Shown here piece by piece: positions 27,924 to 37,240 of a DNA stretch of 63,813 nucleotides (position 1 is the stretch's first letter; each line of letters starts with the position of its first letter). The notes beneath the pieces are model-generated. The model saw only the letters and a program-made list of their open reading frames with translations. It had not been told where the DNA came from and did not search any database. The stretch lies in NCBI GenBank assembly GCA_964592645.1, contig CAZQFV010000023.1, positions 1 through 63,813 of the forward strand, read 5' to 3'. The stretch is from CAZQFV01 sp964592645 (lineage in GTDB: Bacteria > Chloroflexota > Chloroflexia > DTKN01). The position numbers and the translations under genes are program-made.

Positions 27924-29149
27924 TGCGCGTGGCCATGCTGGCCCGGGCGGTCTTTCCGCTCCACGGCTACGGTGGCGTAGAGCGGCATGTCTACCACCTG
28001 ACCACGCACCTGGCGCGGCTGGGGGTGGAGGTGGAGCTGTGGGTGCAGGAGCCGGTGGGGGAGGAAGAGGCCCCCCTGGGGCCCGGCATCCGCCTGCGCG
28101 CGCGGCGCTACGACCGCACCTCGCCCCTCCTGCGGCCCAACGGCGTCGTCGGGAGGCAGATCAACTATCCGCTCTACTCGCGGGACATCGGCAGGGAGGC
28201 AGCCGGCGAGGTCCGCGCGGGCCGGGTGGAGATCGTCCACGCCCAGGGCCTGGCGGCCTGGGGGTACGGCCGGCTGCGCCGGGCCGATCCCGCCCTGCGC
28301 GCCGCCGCGCCGCTGATTATGAACCCGCACGGGATGGAGGAGTTCAAGACGCCCTCCTGGCTCAAGCGCCTGGCCTATGCCCCGTTCCGGGCCATGTATG
28401 CCCAAGGGGCGCGGTGCGCCGACCGGGTGATCGCCACCGACGCCTGCACCCGCGGCGAGGTGCCGCGCTACCTGGGCGTGGACCCTGGGCGGGTCGTTGT
28501 CCTGCCCAGCGCCGTCGCCGTGGAAGAGTGCCTGGCCCCGGTGGACGGCGCCGTGCAGGTGGCGCTGTGTCGGCGGCTGGCGCTCCAGGACAGTCCGCTG
28601 GTGCTGCTCAGCGTCGGCCGGCTGGAGCGCAACAAGGGCTACCACCTGCTGGCGGAGGCGCTGGCCGGCCTGCGGGAGCGGCTGCCGCGCGGCTGGTGCT
28701 GGGTGCTGGTGGGCGAGGGGAAAGAGCGCCGGGCGCTGGAGGCCCAGGTGCAGCGGCTGGGCATCGCCGCCCAGACGCGCTTCGCCGGCCGGCTGGAAGA
28801 CGCCGCGCTGCACAACCTCTACGAGGCCGCCGACCTCCTGATCCATCCCACGCTCTACGAAGGCAGTTCGCTGGTGGTGCTGGAGGGGATGGTCCACCGC
28901 CGGCCGGTGCTGGCCACCCGCGCCGGGGGCATCCCCGACAAGGTCTACGACGGGCGCAACGGCCGGCTGGTGCCGCCGGGCGACGTGGCGGCGCTGCAGG
29001 CCGGCCTGCTGGACCTGCTGGAGTGGCGCCCGGAGTGGCCGGCGATGGGCGAGGAGGGGCTGCGCATCGTCCGTGAGCGCTTCGACTGGCCGGTGGTGGC
29101 ACGGGCGACGCTGGCGGTGTACCAGGAGATGTTGGAGGCGCATCCTTGA
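27923..29149 (+). CDS. GT4-type glycosyltransferase
   Basis: This 408-residue GT-B glycosyltransferase would transfer a sugar from a nucleotide donor to a cell-envelope acceptor. The N-terminal domain starts with a Gly-rich acceptor loop (YGGVERHVYHL). The C-terminal domain has SVGRLERNKGYHLL and the donor-site segment with E-x7-E (HPTLYEGSSLVVLEGM). It overlaps the response-regulator stop and is followed by an ABC exporter with a 4 nt overlap, so the three form one operon. Sugar specificity cannot be told from sequence. Confidence 0.9.
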   Translation: MRVAMLARAVFPLHGYGGVERHVYHLTTHLARLGVEVELWVQEPVGEEEAPLGPGIRLRARRYDRTSPLLRPNGVVGRQINYPLYSRDIGREAAGEVRAGRVEIVHAQGLAAWGYGRLRRADPALRAAAPLIMNPHGMEEFKTPSWLKRLAYAPFRAMYAQGARCADRVIATDACTRGEVPRYLGVDPGRVVVLPSAVAVEECLAPVDGAVQVALCRRLALQDSPLVLLSVGRLERNKGYHLLAEALAGLRERLPRGWCWVLVGEGKERRALEAQVQRLGIAAQTRFAGRLEDAALHNLYEAADLLIHPTLYEGSSLVVLEGMVHRRPVLATRAGGIPDKVYDGRNGRLVPPGDVAALQAGLLDLLEWRPEWPAMGEEGLRIVRERFDWPVVARATLAVYQEMLEAHP

Positions 29150-30933
29150 GCGTTCTGAAACGTCTGCTCCTTTCCCTGCGGCCCTACCTTTGGACCCTGG
29201 TTCTGATCGCCGTGGTCCTGTTCGCCCAGGCCGGCGTGGAGCTGCTGCCCCCACTCTTCCAGCGGCAGATCATCGACGGCGTCATCGCCCACCGGGACCT
29301 GGCCCCGCTCGGCTGGCTCCTGGGCGGGATGGTCCTGACCTATGCCGTGCTGCGCGGCATCAACGTCGCCGATCAGTACCTGCGCCACGCCCTGGGCGAG
29401 CGCTTTATCCTGGACCTGCGGGTGAAGCTCTACGCCTACCTCCAGCGCCTGTCGCTCTCCTTTTTCGAGCGCACCTCCACCGGCGAGCTGATGTCCCGCC
29501 TGACCAACGACGTCAACTCGCTGGAGGATTTCATCACCCACGGCTCGACCCTGACGACGGTGGACCTGGTGCGGCTGTTGAGCACGGGGGTGATGCTTTT
29601 CCTGCTCGATTGGCGGCTGGCGCTGGCGGTGCTGGTGCCGCTGCCGCTGATGGCGGCCGGCCTGCGCTGGTTCAACAAGCGGGTGCGCCCGATGTACCGC
29701 CAGGTGCGCGCCCGCCTGGGCGACATCAACGCCCAACTGCAGGACAGCCTGGCCGGGATGCGCGTCATCCAGGCCTTTGGGCAGGAAGAAGCCCAATTGG
29801 AGCGCTTCTCTGCCGAGAGCCGGGCCTACTACCAGGCCCGCGTGCGGGCCATCCGCACCTGGGCCACCTTCTTCCCCGTCTTTCGTTTCATCGCCAGCAT
29901 GGGGCCCATCCTGGTGTTGGGCGTCGGCGCCTGGCTGATCGTCGGCGAGCGCTCCTCCCTGGGCACGCTGGTGGCCTTTCTCTCCTATACCACGGCCTTT
30001 TACGAGCCGCTGCACCGCCTGACCGAGGTGGACAACATGATCCAGCAGGCGCTGGCGGCCGCGGAGCGCATCTTTGAGCTGCTCGACACCCTGCCCGAGG
30101 TCCAGGATGCCGCCGGGGCCTGCGTGCTGCATGAGGTGCGCGGAGAGGTGCGCTTCGAGGATGTCCACTTCCGCTACGGCGATGGCGACGAGGTGCTGCA
30201 CGATGTCGAGTTCACCATCGCCCCGGGCGAGGTGGTGGCGCTGGTGGGCCCCAGCGGGGCCGGCAAGACGAGCATCGCCAACCTGCTCTCGCGCTTCTAC
30301 GACCCGGTCCACGGGCGCGTGCTGCTGGACGGGCACGACCTGCGCGAGATCGCGTTGGCCTGCCTGCGCCGGCACGTCGCCGTCGTGCTGCAGGACACCT
30401 TCCTCTTCAACACCACCGTCCGCGACAACATCCGCTTCGGCAAACTCGAGGCGACCGACGAAGAGATCGTCGCCGCGGCCCAGGCGGCCCATGCCGACGA
30501 GTTCATCCGCCAGTTGCCCGACGGCTACGACACCGAGATCGGCGAGCGCGGCGTGCGCCTGTCGGGTGGACAGAAGCAGCGGCTGGCGCTGGCGCGGGCC
30601 ATCCTGGCCGACCCGCGCGTGCTGATCCTGGACGAGGCCACCTCCTCGGTGGACGCCGAGGCCGAGTACCTGATCCAGCAGGCGCTGCAGCGGGTGCTGG
30701 AGGGGCGGACCGCCTTGATCATTGCCCACCGCCTGTCGACGATCCGCAACGCCGACAAGATCATCGCGTTGGAGGGCGGGCGCATCCGCGAGGTCGGCGA
30801 CCACCGTGAGCTGCTGCGCCAGGGCGGGCTGTACAGCCAGCTCTACCGCCGGCAGGTGGAGATGGCCGTGGCGGGGGAAGATGCGGAGCTTGTGGAAGAG
30901 TTCATGGATGAAGAGGAGAGGGCGGAGACGTGA
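29146..30933 (+). CDS. ABC exporter, fused permease-ATPase (MsbA/MDR-like)
   Basis: This 595-residue half-transporter would work as a dimer. The transmembrane domain (about 1-310) has six helices. The ATPase has Walker A GPSGAGKTS, the Q-loop, signature LSGGQKQRLALARA, Walker B VLILDEATSSVD and the H-loop (IIAHRLST). Substrates of this subfamily include lipids, glycolipids and drugs; with a glycosyltransferase just upstream, a glycolipid is a fair guess. Translation starts at TTG (29146) overlapping the upstream TGA, with GGAGG 8 nt before it. Confidence 0.92.
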   Translation: MSVLKRLLLSLRPYLWTLVLIAVVLFAQAGVELLPPLFQRQIIDGVIAHRDLAPLGWLLGGMVLTYAVLRGINVADQYLRHALGERFILDLRVKLYAYLQRLSLSFFERTSTGELMSRLTNDVNSLEDFITHGSTLTTVDLVRLLSTGVMLFLLDWRLALAVLVPLPLMAAGLRWFNKRVRPMYRQVRARLGDINAQLQDSLAGMRVIQAFGQEEAQLERFSAESRAYYQARVRAIRTWATFFPVFRFIASMGPILVLGVGAWLIVGERSSLGTLVAFLSYTTAFYEPLHRLTEVDNMIQQALAAAERIFELLDTLPEVQDAAGACVLHEVRGEVRFEDVHFRYGDGDEVLHDVEFTIAPGEVVALVGPSGAGKTSIANLLSRFYDPVHGRVLLDGHDLREIALACLRRHVAVVLQDTFLFNTTVRDNIRFGKLEATDEEIVAAAQAAHADEFIRQLPDGYDTEIGERGVRLSGGQKQRLALARAILADPRVLILDEATSSVDAEAEYLIQQALQRVLEGRTALIIAHRLSTIRNADKIIALEGGRIREVGDHRELLRQGGLYSQLYRRQVEMAVAGEDAELVEEFMDEEERAET

Positions 30934-31078
30934 AGGCCTGAAGGGTAAAGACACCGGGTTTGTCGAAGACACCAGTGGGGGCGAGTGGTGAGACAAAGGC
31001 TGACACGGGCCGCTTCCCGCTGTGCCTTTCAGGCGGCACCGGCCAGGGGCCCGCGTCCTTTCTATCCGAGGTTTTACT

Positions 31079-33415
31079 ATGGCAGACAAACTCGTGATCG
31101 TCGAGTCCCCCGCCAAGGCCAAGACGATCCGCAAGGTCCTGGGGGCGGGCTATACCGTGCAGGCCTCGATGGGCCACGTGCGCGACCTGCCCAAGAGCGG
31201 GCTGGGGGTGGACGTGGAGGCCGGCTTTGCTCCGGAGTACGAGGTGGTGAAAGCCAAGGCCAAGGTGGTCCAGTCGCTGCGCGGGCTGGTCAAAGAGGCG
31301 AGCGAGATCTACCTGGCCACCGACCCCGACCGCGAGGGCGAGGCCATCGCCTGGCACATCCTGGAGGTGCTCAAGCCCAAGGGGAAGCGGGTCCACCGGG
31401 TGGTCTTTCACGAGGTGACGGCGCCGGCCATCCGCGCCGCCTTTGAGCAGCCGCGGGCGCTGGATATGCAGCTCGTCAACGCCCAGCAGGCGCGGCGCAT
31501 CCTGGACCGGCTGGTGGGCTACCGCATCAGCCCGTTGCTGTGGGAAAAGGTGAAATACGGCCTCTCGGCCGGCCGGGTCCAATCGGTGGCCGTGCGCCTG
31601 GTGGTGGAGCGCGAGCGCGAGATCGCCGCCTTTGTCCCGCAGGAGTACTGGACGGTGGAGGCCGACCTGAGCAAGGTCCCGCCGGCCGGGGAGGAGCGGA
31701 AGCCCACCGACATCTTCCGCGCCGTCCTCTACAGCGTCCACGGCCAGAAGCTGGGCAAGTTCGGGCTCAAGAACCAGGCCGACGCCCAGACCATTGTCGA
31801 CGACCTGCAGGGTGCCGCCTACCGTGTGCTCCGATTGGCCAAGAAGCAGGTGCGGCGCTGGCCCGTGCCGCCCTTTATCACCAGCACCCTGCAGCAGGCG
31901 GCCTCGCGCACGCTGGGCATGGCCCCGGGGCGGACGATGCGCATCGCCCAGCAACTCTACGAGGGGGTGGACCTGGGGCCGGAGGGCAGCGTCGGGCTGA
32001 TTACCTACATGCGCACCGACTCCACCGCCGTCTCGCCGCTGGCCCAGCAGGAGGCCCGCGAGTACATCGCCCAGCACTACGGCCCGGAATACCTCCCGGA
32101 AAAGCCGCCGTACTACAAGACCAAGGCCGCCTCCGCCCAGGAGGCCCACGAGGCCATCCGGCCCACCGCCGTGTGGCGGGACCCCGATGTGGTGCGGCCC
32201 TTCCTGGACCGCGACCAGATGCGCCTCTACGAGCTCATCTGGAAGCGCTTCCTGGCCAGCCAGATGGTGCCGGCGGTGTTCGACCAGACGACGGCGGACA
32301 TTGCGGCAGAGACCCGCCCCGCCTCTCCCCCCCTCCCTTCCCCACAAAGCGGGGAGGGGAGGGGGCAACCCAGCCCCCCCTATGTTTTCCGGGCTACCGG
32401 CTCTGTACTGGTCTTCCCCGGCTTTCTCAAGGTCTACGGCTACGAGGTGGAGGAGGAGCAACCCGAAGGGACACAGGAGAAGTACCTGCCGCCCCTTTCC
32501 GAGGGCGAGCCGCTGGACCTGATGAAGCTCTGGCCGGAGCAGCACTTTACCGAACCGCCGCCGCGCTACAGCGAGGCCACGCTGATCAAGGAGCTGGAGA
32601 AACGGGGCATCGGCCGGCCTTCCACCTACGCCACGATCGTCGAGACGATCCAGGAGCGCGAGTATGTCCGGCGCATGGAGGAGCGCAAGCGCACCTCGCC
32701 GTTGCAGCCGACGGAGCTGGGCTTCCTGGTGAACGACCTGCTGGTGGGCAGCTTCCCCGAGATCCTGGACTATGCCTTTACCTCGCAGATGGAGACGCAG
32801 CTCGACGAGATCGCCGCGGGCACGCGGGAGTGGGTGCCGCTGTTGGACGAGTTCTACCGCGCGCTGATGGAAAAGTTGGGGGTGGCCGAGCGGGAGATGC
32901 GCGATGTGAAGCGCGAGATGCAGCCCACGGATATCGTCTGCGAGCTGTGCGGCCAGCCGATGGTCATCCGCTGGGGCCGGCGGGGCGAGTTCCTGGCCTG
33001 CACGGGCTACCCGGAGTGCAAGAACACCAAGGATTTTACGCGCGGGCCGGACGGCCGGATCGTCCCGGCGGCGGCGCCGGAGGCCGCGGCGACGTGCGAC
33101 AAGTGCGGCCGGCCGATGGTGGTGAAGAAGGGGCGCTACGGCCCGTTCCTGGCCTGCACGGGCTACCCAGAGTGCAAGAACACGCGCCACCTGGCGCAGA
33201 ACGAGCAGGGGGAGCTGGTGGTGGTCCAGCCGGAGGTGAGCGGCGAGGTCTGCGAGAAGTGCGGCCGGCCGATGGTGGTGCGGCGCAGCCGCTACGGCCA
33301 GTTCCTGGGGTGCAGCGGGTACCCCGAGTGCCGGAATATCAGGAAGTTGGGGATGGGGGGAAAGAAGACGGGGAGGAAGAAGACAAGGAGCGGGGGAAAG
33401 GGGGAGACGGGGTGA
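31079..33415 (+). CDS. topA: DNA topoisomerase I
   Basis: This 778-residue type IA topoisomerase relaxes negative supercoils. The Toprim domain begins LVIVESPAKAKTI and holds DPDREGEA. The nucleophile is Y310 in ITYMRTDST. Three C-terminal four-Cys zinc ribbons follow (CELCGQPM, CDKCGRPM, CEKCGRPM, each with a GYPECKN-type second half). A segment of about 22 residues at 413-434 (RPASPPLPSPQSGEGRG and a few more) breaks domain I/II continuity and is encoded by a GC-rich palindrome. It appears to be an in-frame repeat insertion that the enzyme tolerates. The C-terminus is Lys/Gly-rich. Confidence 0.95.
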   Translation: MADKLVIVESPAKAKTIRKVLGAGYTVQASMGHVRDLPKSGLGVDVEAGFAPEYEVVKAKAKVVQSLRGLVKEASEIYLATDPDREGEAIAWHILEVLKPKGKRVHRVVFHEVTAPAIRAAFEQPRALDMQLVNAQQARRILDRLVGYRISPLLWEKVKYGLSAGRVQSVAVRLVVEREREIAAFVPQEYWTVEADLSKVPPAGEERKPTDIFRAVLYSVHGQKLGKFGLKNQADAQTIVDDLQGAAYRVLRLAKKQVRRWPVPPFITSTLQQAASRTLGMAPGRTMRIAQQLYEGVDLGPEGSVGLITYMRTDSTAVSPLAQQEAREYIAQHYGPEYLPEKPPYYKTKAASAQEAHEAIRPTAVWRDPDVVRPFLDRDQMRLYELIWKRFLASQMVPAVFDQTTADIAAETRPASPPLPSPQSGEGRGQPSPPYVFRATGSVLVFPGFLKVYGYEVEEEQPEGTQEKYLPPLSEGEPLDLMKLWPEQHFTEPPPRYSEATLIKELEKRGIGRPSTYATIVETIQEREYVRRMEERKRTSPLQPTELGFLVNDLLVGSFPEILDYAFTSQMETQLDEIAAGTREWVPLLDEFYRALMEKLGVAEREMRDVKREMQPTDIVCELCGQPMVIRWGRRGEFLACTGYPECKNTKDFTRGPDGRIVPAAAPEAAATCDKCGRPMVVKKGRYGPFLACTGYPECKNTRHLAQNEQGELVVVQPEVSGEVCEKCGRPMVVRRSRYGQFLGCSGYPECRNIRKLGMGGKKTGRKKTRSGGKGETG
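32315..32380 (+). repeat. Palindromic repeat inserted in frame in topA
   Basis: C-rich and G-rich arms (CTCCCTTCCCC and GGGGAGGGGAGGG) form a hairpin around ACAAAGC. The insertion adds about 22 codons. A hairpin of the same type lies between genes at 49331-49371. Confidence 0.7.
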
Positions 33416-33573
33416 TGCAGTGGGGTTTCTGCGGGTCGCCGATCCTGCTGCCGACCGGCGAGAGCGAGCCCTGGAGGCGGTGGACGGCCGGCGGCCTGTT
33501 CTTTGTCTGTTTCCTGGTTCCGGTGGTCGCGCTGCCGCTGTTGGCCCTGCTGGCGCTGGTCCTGCGGGGGTGA
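33415..33573 (+). CDS. Small single-pass membrane protein overlapping topA stop
   Basis: A 52-residue reading frame starts at an ATG overlapping the topA stop (TGATG). It has a Trp/Gly/Pro-rich N-terminus (MQWGFCGSP) and one clear transmembrane segment (FFVCFLVPVVALPLLALLAL). Translational coupling to topA and a sensible hydrophobic profile argue that it is real. I know no family for it, and it could still be a chance frame in GC-rich DNA. Confidence 0.4.
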   Translation: MQWGFCGSPILLPTGESEPWRRWTAGGLFFVCFLVPVVALPLLALLALVLRG

Positions 33574-33612
33574 GCGCTTCCCGGCGGTCGAGCGCGATAC
33601 CAAGGAGGATTT

Positions 33613-34758
33613 ATGTCCAGCACTTCCCCTGACCCCCGAGCGATGCTCACCTCCTTCCTCCAGCCCTGGCACGAGGCCATCCGCGACCCGGCGCGGGCCC
33701 AGGAGTCCGTCTTACGGCGCTTCCTGCAGATCTATGGGCAGACGGAGTACGGCCGGCAGCACGGGGCGGCGCAGGTGGGCACGGTTGCCGACTACCGCCG
33801 GGCCTTTCCGATCATGACCTATGAGACCTATAGGCCGCTGATCCAACGGGTGATGGGCGGCGAGGTGGAGCTGCTGCTGAACGAGCCGCCGGTGGGCTGG
33901 GCCATCACCCGCGGCACGACCAAGGGCGAGAGCAAGTTCATCCCGATGACGGCGACGGACCTGGCGATGCGCGTCTCGGCTGGCCGGGCCATGCTCAACT
34001 ACGTGGCCACCACCGGGCGCTACGACCTCTTCCAGGGGGTCAACCTGAACCTGAATTTTCCCTCCGTCGTCGGCCGGGTGCAGGTGGGCGAGCGACAGGT
34101 GGAGTACGGGTACAGCTCGGGCATCTACACCAAGTTCGTCTCCACGCGCACCCCGATCCGCTCGGTGCCCTCCCAGGAAGAGATCGACGCCCTGGGCGGG
34201 GGCAAGACGGCGCGCGACTGGGAGGCGCGCTTCGAGCTGGCCTATGATAAGTGCCGGGGGCAGAACGTGACCCTGGTGGGCGGGGTGGCCCCCACGGCGG
34301 TCCGCTTTGCCCAGTACCTGCACCGGGCGCACCGGGTCTACCCCAAGGACCTGTGGAAGGTACAGGTGATGACGCTGGGCAGCGTGCCGGGGATCAACAC
34401 GCGCTACGCGCCGGCGCTGCACGCGCTGTACGGGCCGGCGGCGATCCGCGAGATCTATGGCGCGACCGAGGGCATGTTCGGCCAGCAGATGGACGGGCGG
34501 CGGGCCTGGGTGCCCAACTATGACCTTTTCTTTTTCGAGGTGCGGACGCGTCGCGGGCTCGTGCTGCTGCATGAGATGCGCCCGGGGGAGTTGGGCAGCC
34601 TGGTGGTCTCCACGCCGATCCTGGCGCGCTACGAGATTGGGGACATGATCCTGGCCCTGCGCCCGCCCTACTTTCGCTGCATCGGGCGCATGCAGTGGTG
34701 GACGCCGCTGCGCTACGCCTGGGACGAGCTGATGACGTTGAACCTGGGGCGATTGTGA
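33613..34758 (+). CDS. GH3-like adenylate-forming enzyme, short form
   Basis: The 381-residue protein belongs to the GH3/acyl-adenylating group. It shows AITRGTTKGESKFIP, the phosphate-loop equivalent, and IYGATEGMFG, the acyl-site motif. Family enzymes adenylate a carboxylic acid and pass it to an amine. Full-length GH3 proteins have about 550 residues with a mobile C-terminal domain; that domain is missing here, and the frame stops normally with no remnant downstream. It may only adenylate or bind. AAGGAGG precedes the ATG. Confidence 0.8.
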   Translation: MSSTSPDPRAMLTSFLQPWHEAIRDPARAQESVLRRFLQIYGQTEYGRQHGAAQVGTVADYRRAFPIMTYETYRPLIQRVMGGEVELLLNEPPVGWAITRGTTKGESKFIPMTATDLAMRVSAGRAMLNYVATTGRYDLFQGVNLNLNFPSVVGRVQVGERQVEYGYSSGIYTKFVSTRTPIRSVPSQEEIDALGGGKTARDWEARFELAYDKCRGQNVTLVGGVAPTAVRFAQYLHRAHRVYPKDLWKVQVMTLGSVPGINTRYAPALHALYGPAAIREIYGATEGMFGQQMDGRRAWVPNYDLFFFEVRTRRGLVLLHEMRPGELGSLVVSTPILARYEIGDMILALRPPYFRCIGRMQWWTPLRYAWDELMTLNLGRL

Positions 34759-34765
34759 TGTAACC

Positions 34766-34814
34766 AAGACACGCAGGCAGGAAGAATTCCACAATCTCGG
34801 TGCCTCGGTGTCTT
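34766..34814. terminator. Inverted repeat between convergent genes
   Basis: AAGACACGCAGGCA and TGCCTCGGTGTCTT pair over 14 positions with two mismatches around a 21 nt loop. It starts 8 nt after the GH3-like stop and probably ends transcription from both sides. The arm sequence resembles the ACAAAGACACCGAGG-type repeats seen in many bacterial genomes. Confidence 0.55.
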
Positions 34815-34852
34815 TGTGGTAGACCCTCTCCGGCGTTTCTGGGGCGAAGCGC

Positions 34853-35329
34853 CTACTTTCTGCGGAGCAAACCGCTCAGCAGCAAGCCGGCGCCGATGGC
34901 GATGACCACGGCCGGGACGACGATCTCCCAGCCGAGCCACCAGCCCAGGCCGACGCCCAGAAGGATGCAGCCAAAGACGATGTCGCCGCCCACCGGCCGG
35001 CGGTAGGCCGGCACCAGGAGGCGCACCACGACCCCCAGCAGGACGAGGACGCCGGCCCCCAGGAAGACAAACGGCCAGGCCTGTAGCAGGGGGACCTCTT
35101 CCAAGACCTCGATGCGGGGGGGGAGCAGCCCGCGCAGGCCGCGCAGGGCGCCCAGGTTGGCGGCCAGAAAGACCAGGCCGACCCAGATCAACACCAGCGC
35201 CCCGACGATCGAGCCGACCGGGTCGCGCCGCCACTTTTCCTCCCAGGACTTTTCTTCCTTTTCGGCCTTCTCGTGGGTCTTTTCCTCCTCTTTCTCCTCC
35301 TCCTTCTCATCGTGCGGTCGGTCGGACAT
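34853..35329 (-). CDS. Membrane protein with charged Glu/Lys-rich N-terminus
   Basis: The 158-residue protein has an acidic, Glu/Lys-rich N-terminal 35 residues (EKEEEKEEEK pattern, probably a charged helix) and then four transmembrane segments (about 40-58, 82-102, 115-130, 132-150). It resembles small LiaI/DUF5668-type membrane proteins but I would not assign a function. It has its own promoter (35377-35405) and a GGAGG site before the ATG. Confidence 0.75.
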   Translation of the reverse strand: MSDRPHDEKEEEKEEEKTHEKAEKEEKSWEEKWRRDPVGSIVGALVLIWVGLVFLAANLGALRGLRGLLPPRIEVLEEVPLLQAWPFVFLGAGVLVLLGVVVRLLVPAYRRPVGGDIVFGCILLGVGLGWWLGWEIVVPAVVIAIGAGLLLSGLLRRK

Positions 35330-35376
35330 GGTTTCCTCCTTGCGGGTAGTGTGCCGACGGACATCAATCTGGCGCT

Positions 35377-35405
35377 ATCATACACGATTTCGGCGCTTTT
35401 GCCAA
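35377..35405 (-). promoter_or_regulatory. Promoter of the Glu/Lys-rich membrane protein gene
   Basis: TTGGCA and TATGAT with a 17 nt spacer on the minus strand. Confidence 0.6.
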
Positions 35406-35475
35406 CTCCCGGCGGGGCGGAACCCGGGAAGCCCGGATTGGCCATGAGCAGGGTGCAGCGAGGCCGGCCGACTTG

Positions 35476-35484
35476 TGCTATAAT
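35476..35484 (+). promoter_or_regulatory. Extended -10 promoter of the ABC-2-type permease gene
   Basis: TGCTATAAT without an obvious -35 box, 41 nt before the start codon. The surrounding bases match the element at 22106. Confidence 0.5.
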
Positions 35485-35524
35485 GCCCTTCCGTAGGGCT
35501 TGGCAACCGACGAGGAGAACCCTG

Positions 35525-37240
35525 ATGGGCCGTTTTGTCTTGCTCCTGCTGGGGGCGCGCCTGCGCTTGGTGTGGAACTCGTTTCGGCGGGGCACGGTGG
35601 GGGCCAAGATCGGCTGGATCGCCGCCGCCGTCGGGCTCGCCGTCGGGGGAGGGATGAGCGCGCTGGCCGGCTACGGGCTGTCCAGGCTGCTGGAGACGTT
35701 TGCTCATCCGGACGCGCAGCCGGTGCTGCGCGAGTCGGGCCTGGAGTTGTCCTCCGTGCAGCCCGAGGTGTTGGTGGGCTCCCTCCTGGGGGTGCTGGTG
35801 ATCGGCGTCTGGGGGCTTATCCTCCTGGGCAGCCTGGGGGCGGCGTTGAACAACTTTTACCTGTCCAGCGACCTGGACCTGCTCGTGGCCGCCCCGCTCC
35901 CGATGCGCGCCATCTTTGCGGCCAAGTTTCTGGAAGGGCTGGGAGTGGGTTACCTGTTGCTCTTCGCCCTGGGCGGGCCGGCCCTGGTGGGGATGGGGAT
36001 AGGGGCGGGGTACACGGCGCCGTACTATGTCGGCACGGCCCTGGTGCTGCTCCTGCTGCCGCTGCTTCCCGAGTCGTTGGGCACCCTGCTGGTGATGCCC
36101 CTGGTGCGGATCATCCCCCCCAAGCGGCTGCGCGAGGTGCTGCAGGTGGTGGGGGCGCTGGTCGGCGTAGCCTTCTACTTTTCCTCGCAGTTGTCGCAGG
36201 GCCGCCAGGTCGATCCGCAGACGGCCGGCGTCCTGGTGGGCTGGTTGCAGCGCCTGAACCTCCCCTTTTTGCCTAACGGTTGGGCGGCGCAGGGGCTGCT
36301 CGCCCTCGGCCAGGGCCGCTACCTGGAGGCTGCCGTAGCCCTGGGTGCCTTCAGCGCCCTCTCGGTGGGGCTCTTTGTACTCTGCCTGGTGGTGGCCGAG
36401 CGGCTCTACTACAGCGGCTGGGCCAACCTGCAGTCGGCGCCGGCCCGGACGGCCCGGCGAAGGCGGCAGGTGGAGCAGGCCGGCCACGCCCGCGAGCTGG
36501 CCTTCCTGCCGCGCCCGGTTCAAGGGCTGCTGGTCAAGGACCTGCTCCTCTTCTTCCGCGACCCCCAGGGCTGGTCGGAGATGCTGATGCCGATCGCCGT
36601 CTACGTGCTCTTTCTCGTGCAGGGGCTGTGGAGCGGCGCGGAGCAGGTAGCGGAGGGTGTGGCCCTGGGCACGGGGGCGTTCGTCTTCTTCCTGTCCAGC
36701 TCCATGGTCAGCCGCCTGGGGTTGGGCGGCATCGGCACCGAGGGGCGGCAGGCCTGGCTGGTCAAGACCGCTCCCGTGCCCCCGCGGCGCATCCTGTGGG
36801 CCAAGTTCCTGGCCGCCTACCTGCCCTTCCTGGTGTTGAGCGCGCTGATGCTGGCCGGCATGGTCGTGGCCGGCCGCTCCGGCTGGGACATGGCGTTGGG
36901 CAGTTGGTTGCTGGTGGCGCTGCTGGGGCTGGGCGGCTTATCCATCGGCGTGGCGCTGGGCGCCTCGTTCCCGCGGTTCGAGGCCGAGCGTCGGCGCCAG
37001 CACGTCTCCCCGGGGGCCGGCTGCCTGTACTTTCCGATCCTGATGGCCTATGCGGGGGTCGTCGGCGCCCTGTTGCTGTTGCCGGCCGCGTTGAGCGGCC
37101 TGCTCGTGCGCTACGGTCTGTCTGGGGCGGCTATCGGCCTCTGGGTGGCAGGCCCGGTCCTGGCCACGGCGCTGACGGCGTTGGCCTTTTTCCTTTCCAT
37201 GCGGGCGGGGGCCCGCCGGCTGGCCTCCTTGGAGATTTAG
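35525..37240 (+). CDS. Putative ABC-2-type exporter permease without adjacent ATPase
   Basis: The 571-residue polytopic protein has about 12 hydrophobic segments arranged as two halves. A cytoplasmic middle part contains LLVKDLLLFFRDP, the kind of interface helix seen in large putative ABC-2 permeases that work with a separate ATPase. No ATP-binding gene lies next to it, so a partner must be encoded elsewhere. The ATG at 35525 has GAGGAG upstream; the frame is open further back through the promoter. Its stop overlaps the stop of the convergent ppnP by 4 nt. Confidence 0.7.
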   Translation: MGRFVLLLLGARLRLVWNSFRRGTVGAKIGWIAAAVGLAVGGGMSALAGYGLSRLLETFAHPDAQPVLRESGLELSSVQPEVLVGSLLGVLVIGVWGLILLGSLGAALNNFYLSSDLDLLVAAPLPMRAIFAAKFLEGLGVGYLLLFALGGPALVGMGIGAGYTAPYYVGTALVLLLLPLLPESLGTLLVMPLVRIIPPKRLREVLQVVGALVGVAFYFSSQLSQGRQVDPQTAGVLVGWLQRLNLPFLPNGWAAQGLLALGQGRYLEAAVALGAFSALSVGLFVLCLVVAERLYYSGWANLQSAPARTARRRRQVEQAGHARELAFLPRPVQGLLVKDLLLFFRDPQGWSEMLMPIAVYVLFLVQGLWSGAEQVAEGVALGTGAFVFFLSSSMVSRLGLGGIGTEGRQAWLVKTAPVPPRRILWAKFLAAYLPFLVLSALMLAGMVVAGRSGWDMALGSWLLVALLGLGGLSIGVALGASFPRFEAERRRQHVSPGAGCLYFPILMAYAGVVGALLLLPAALSGLLVRYGLSGAAIGLWVAGPVLATALTALAFFLSMRAGARRLASLEI

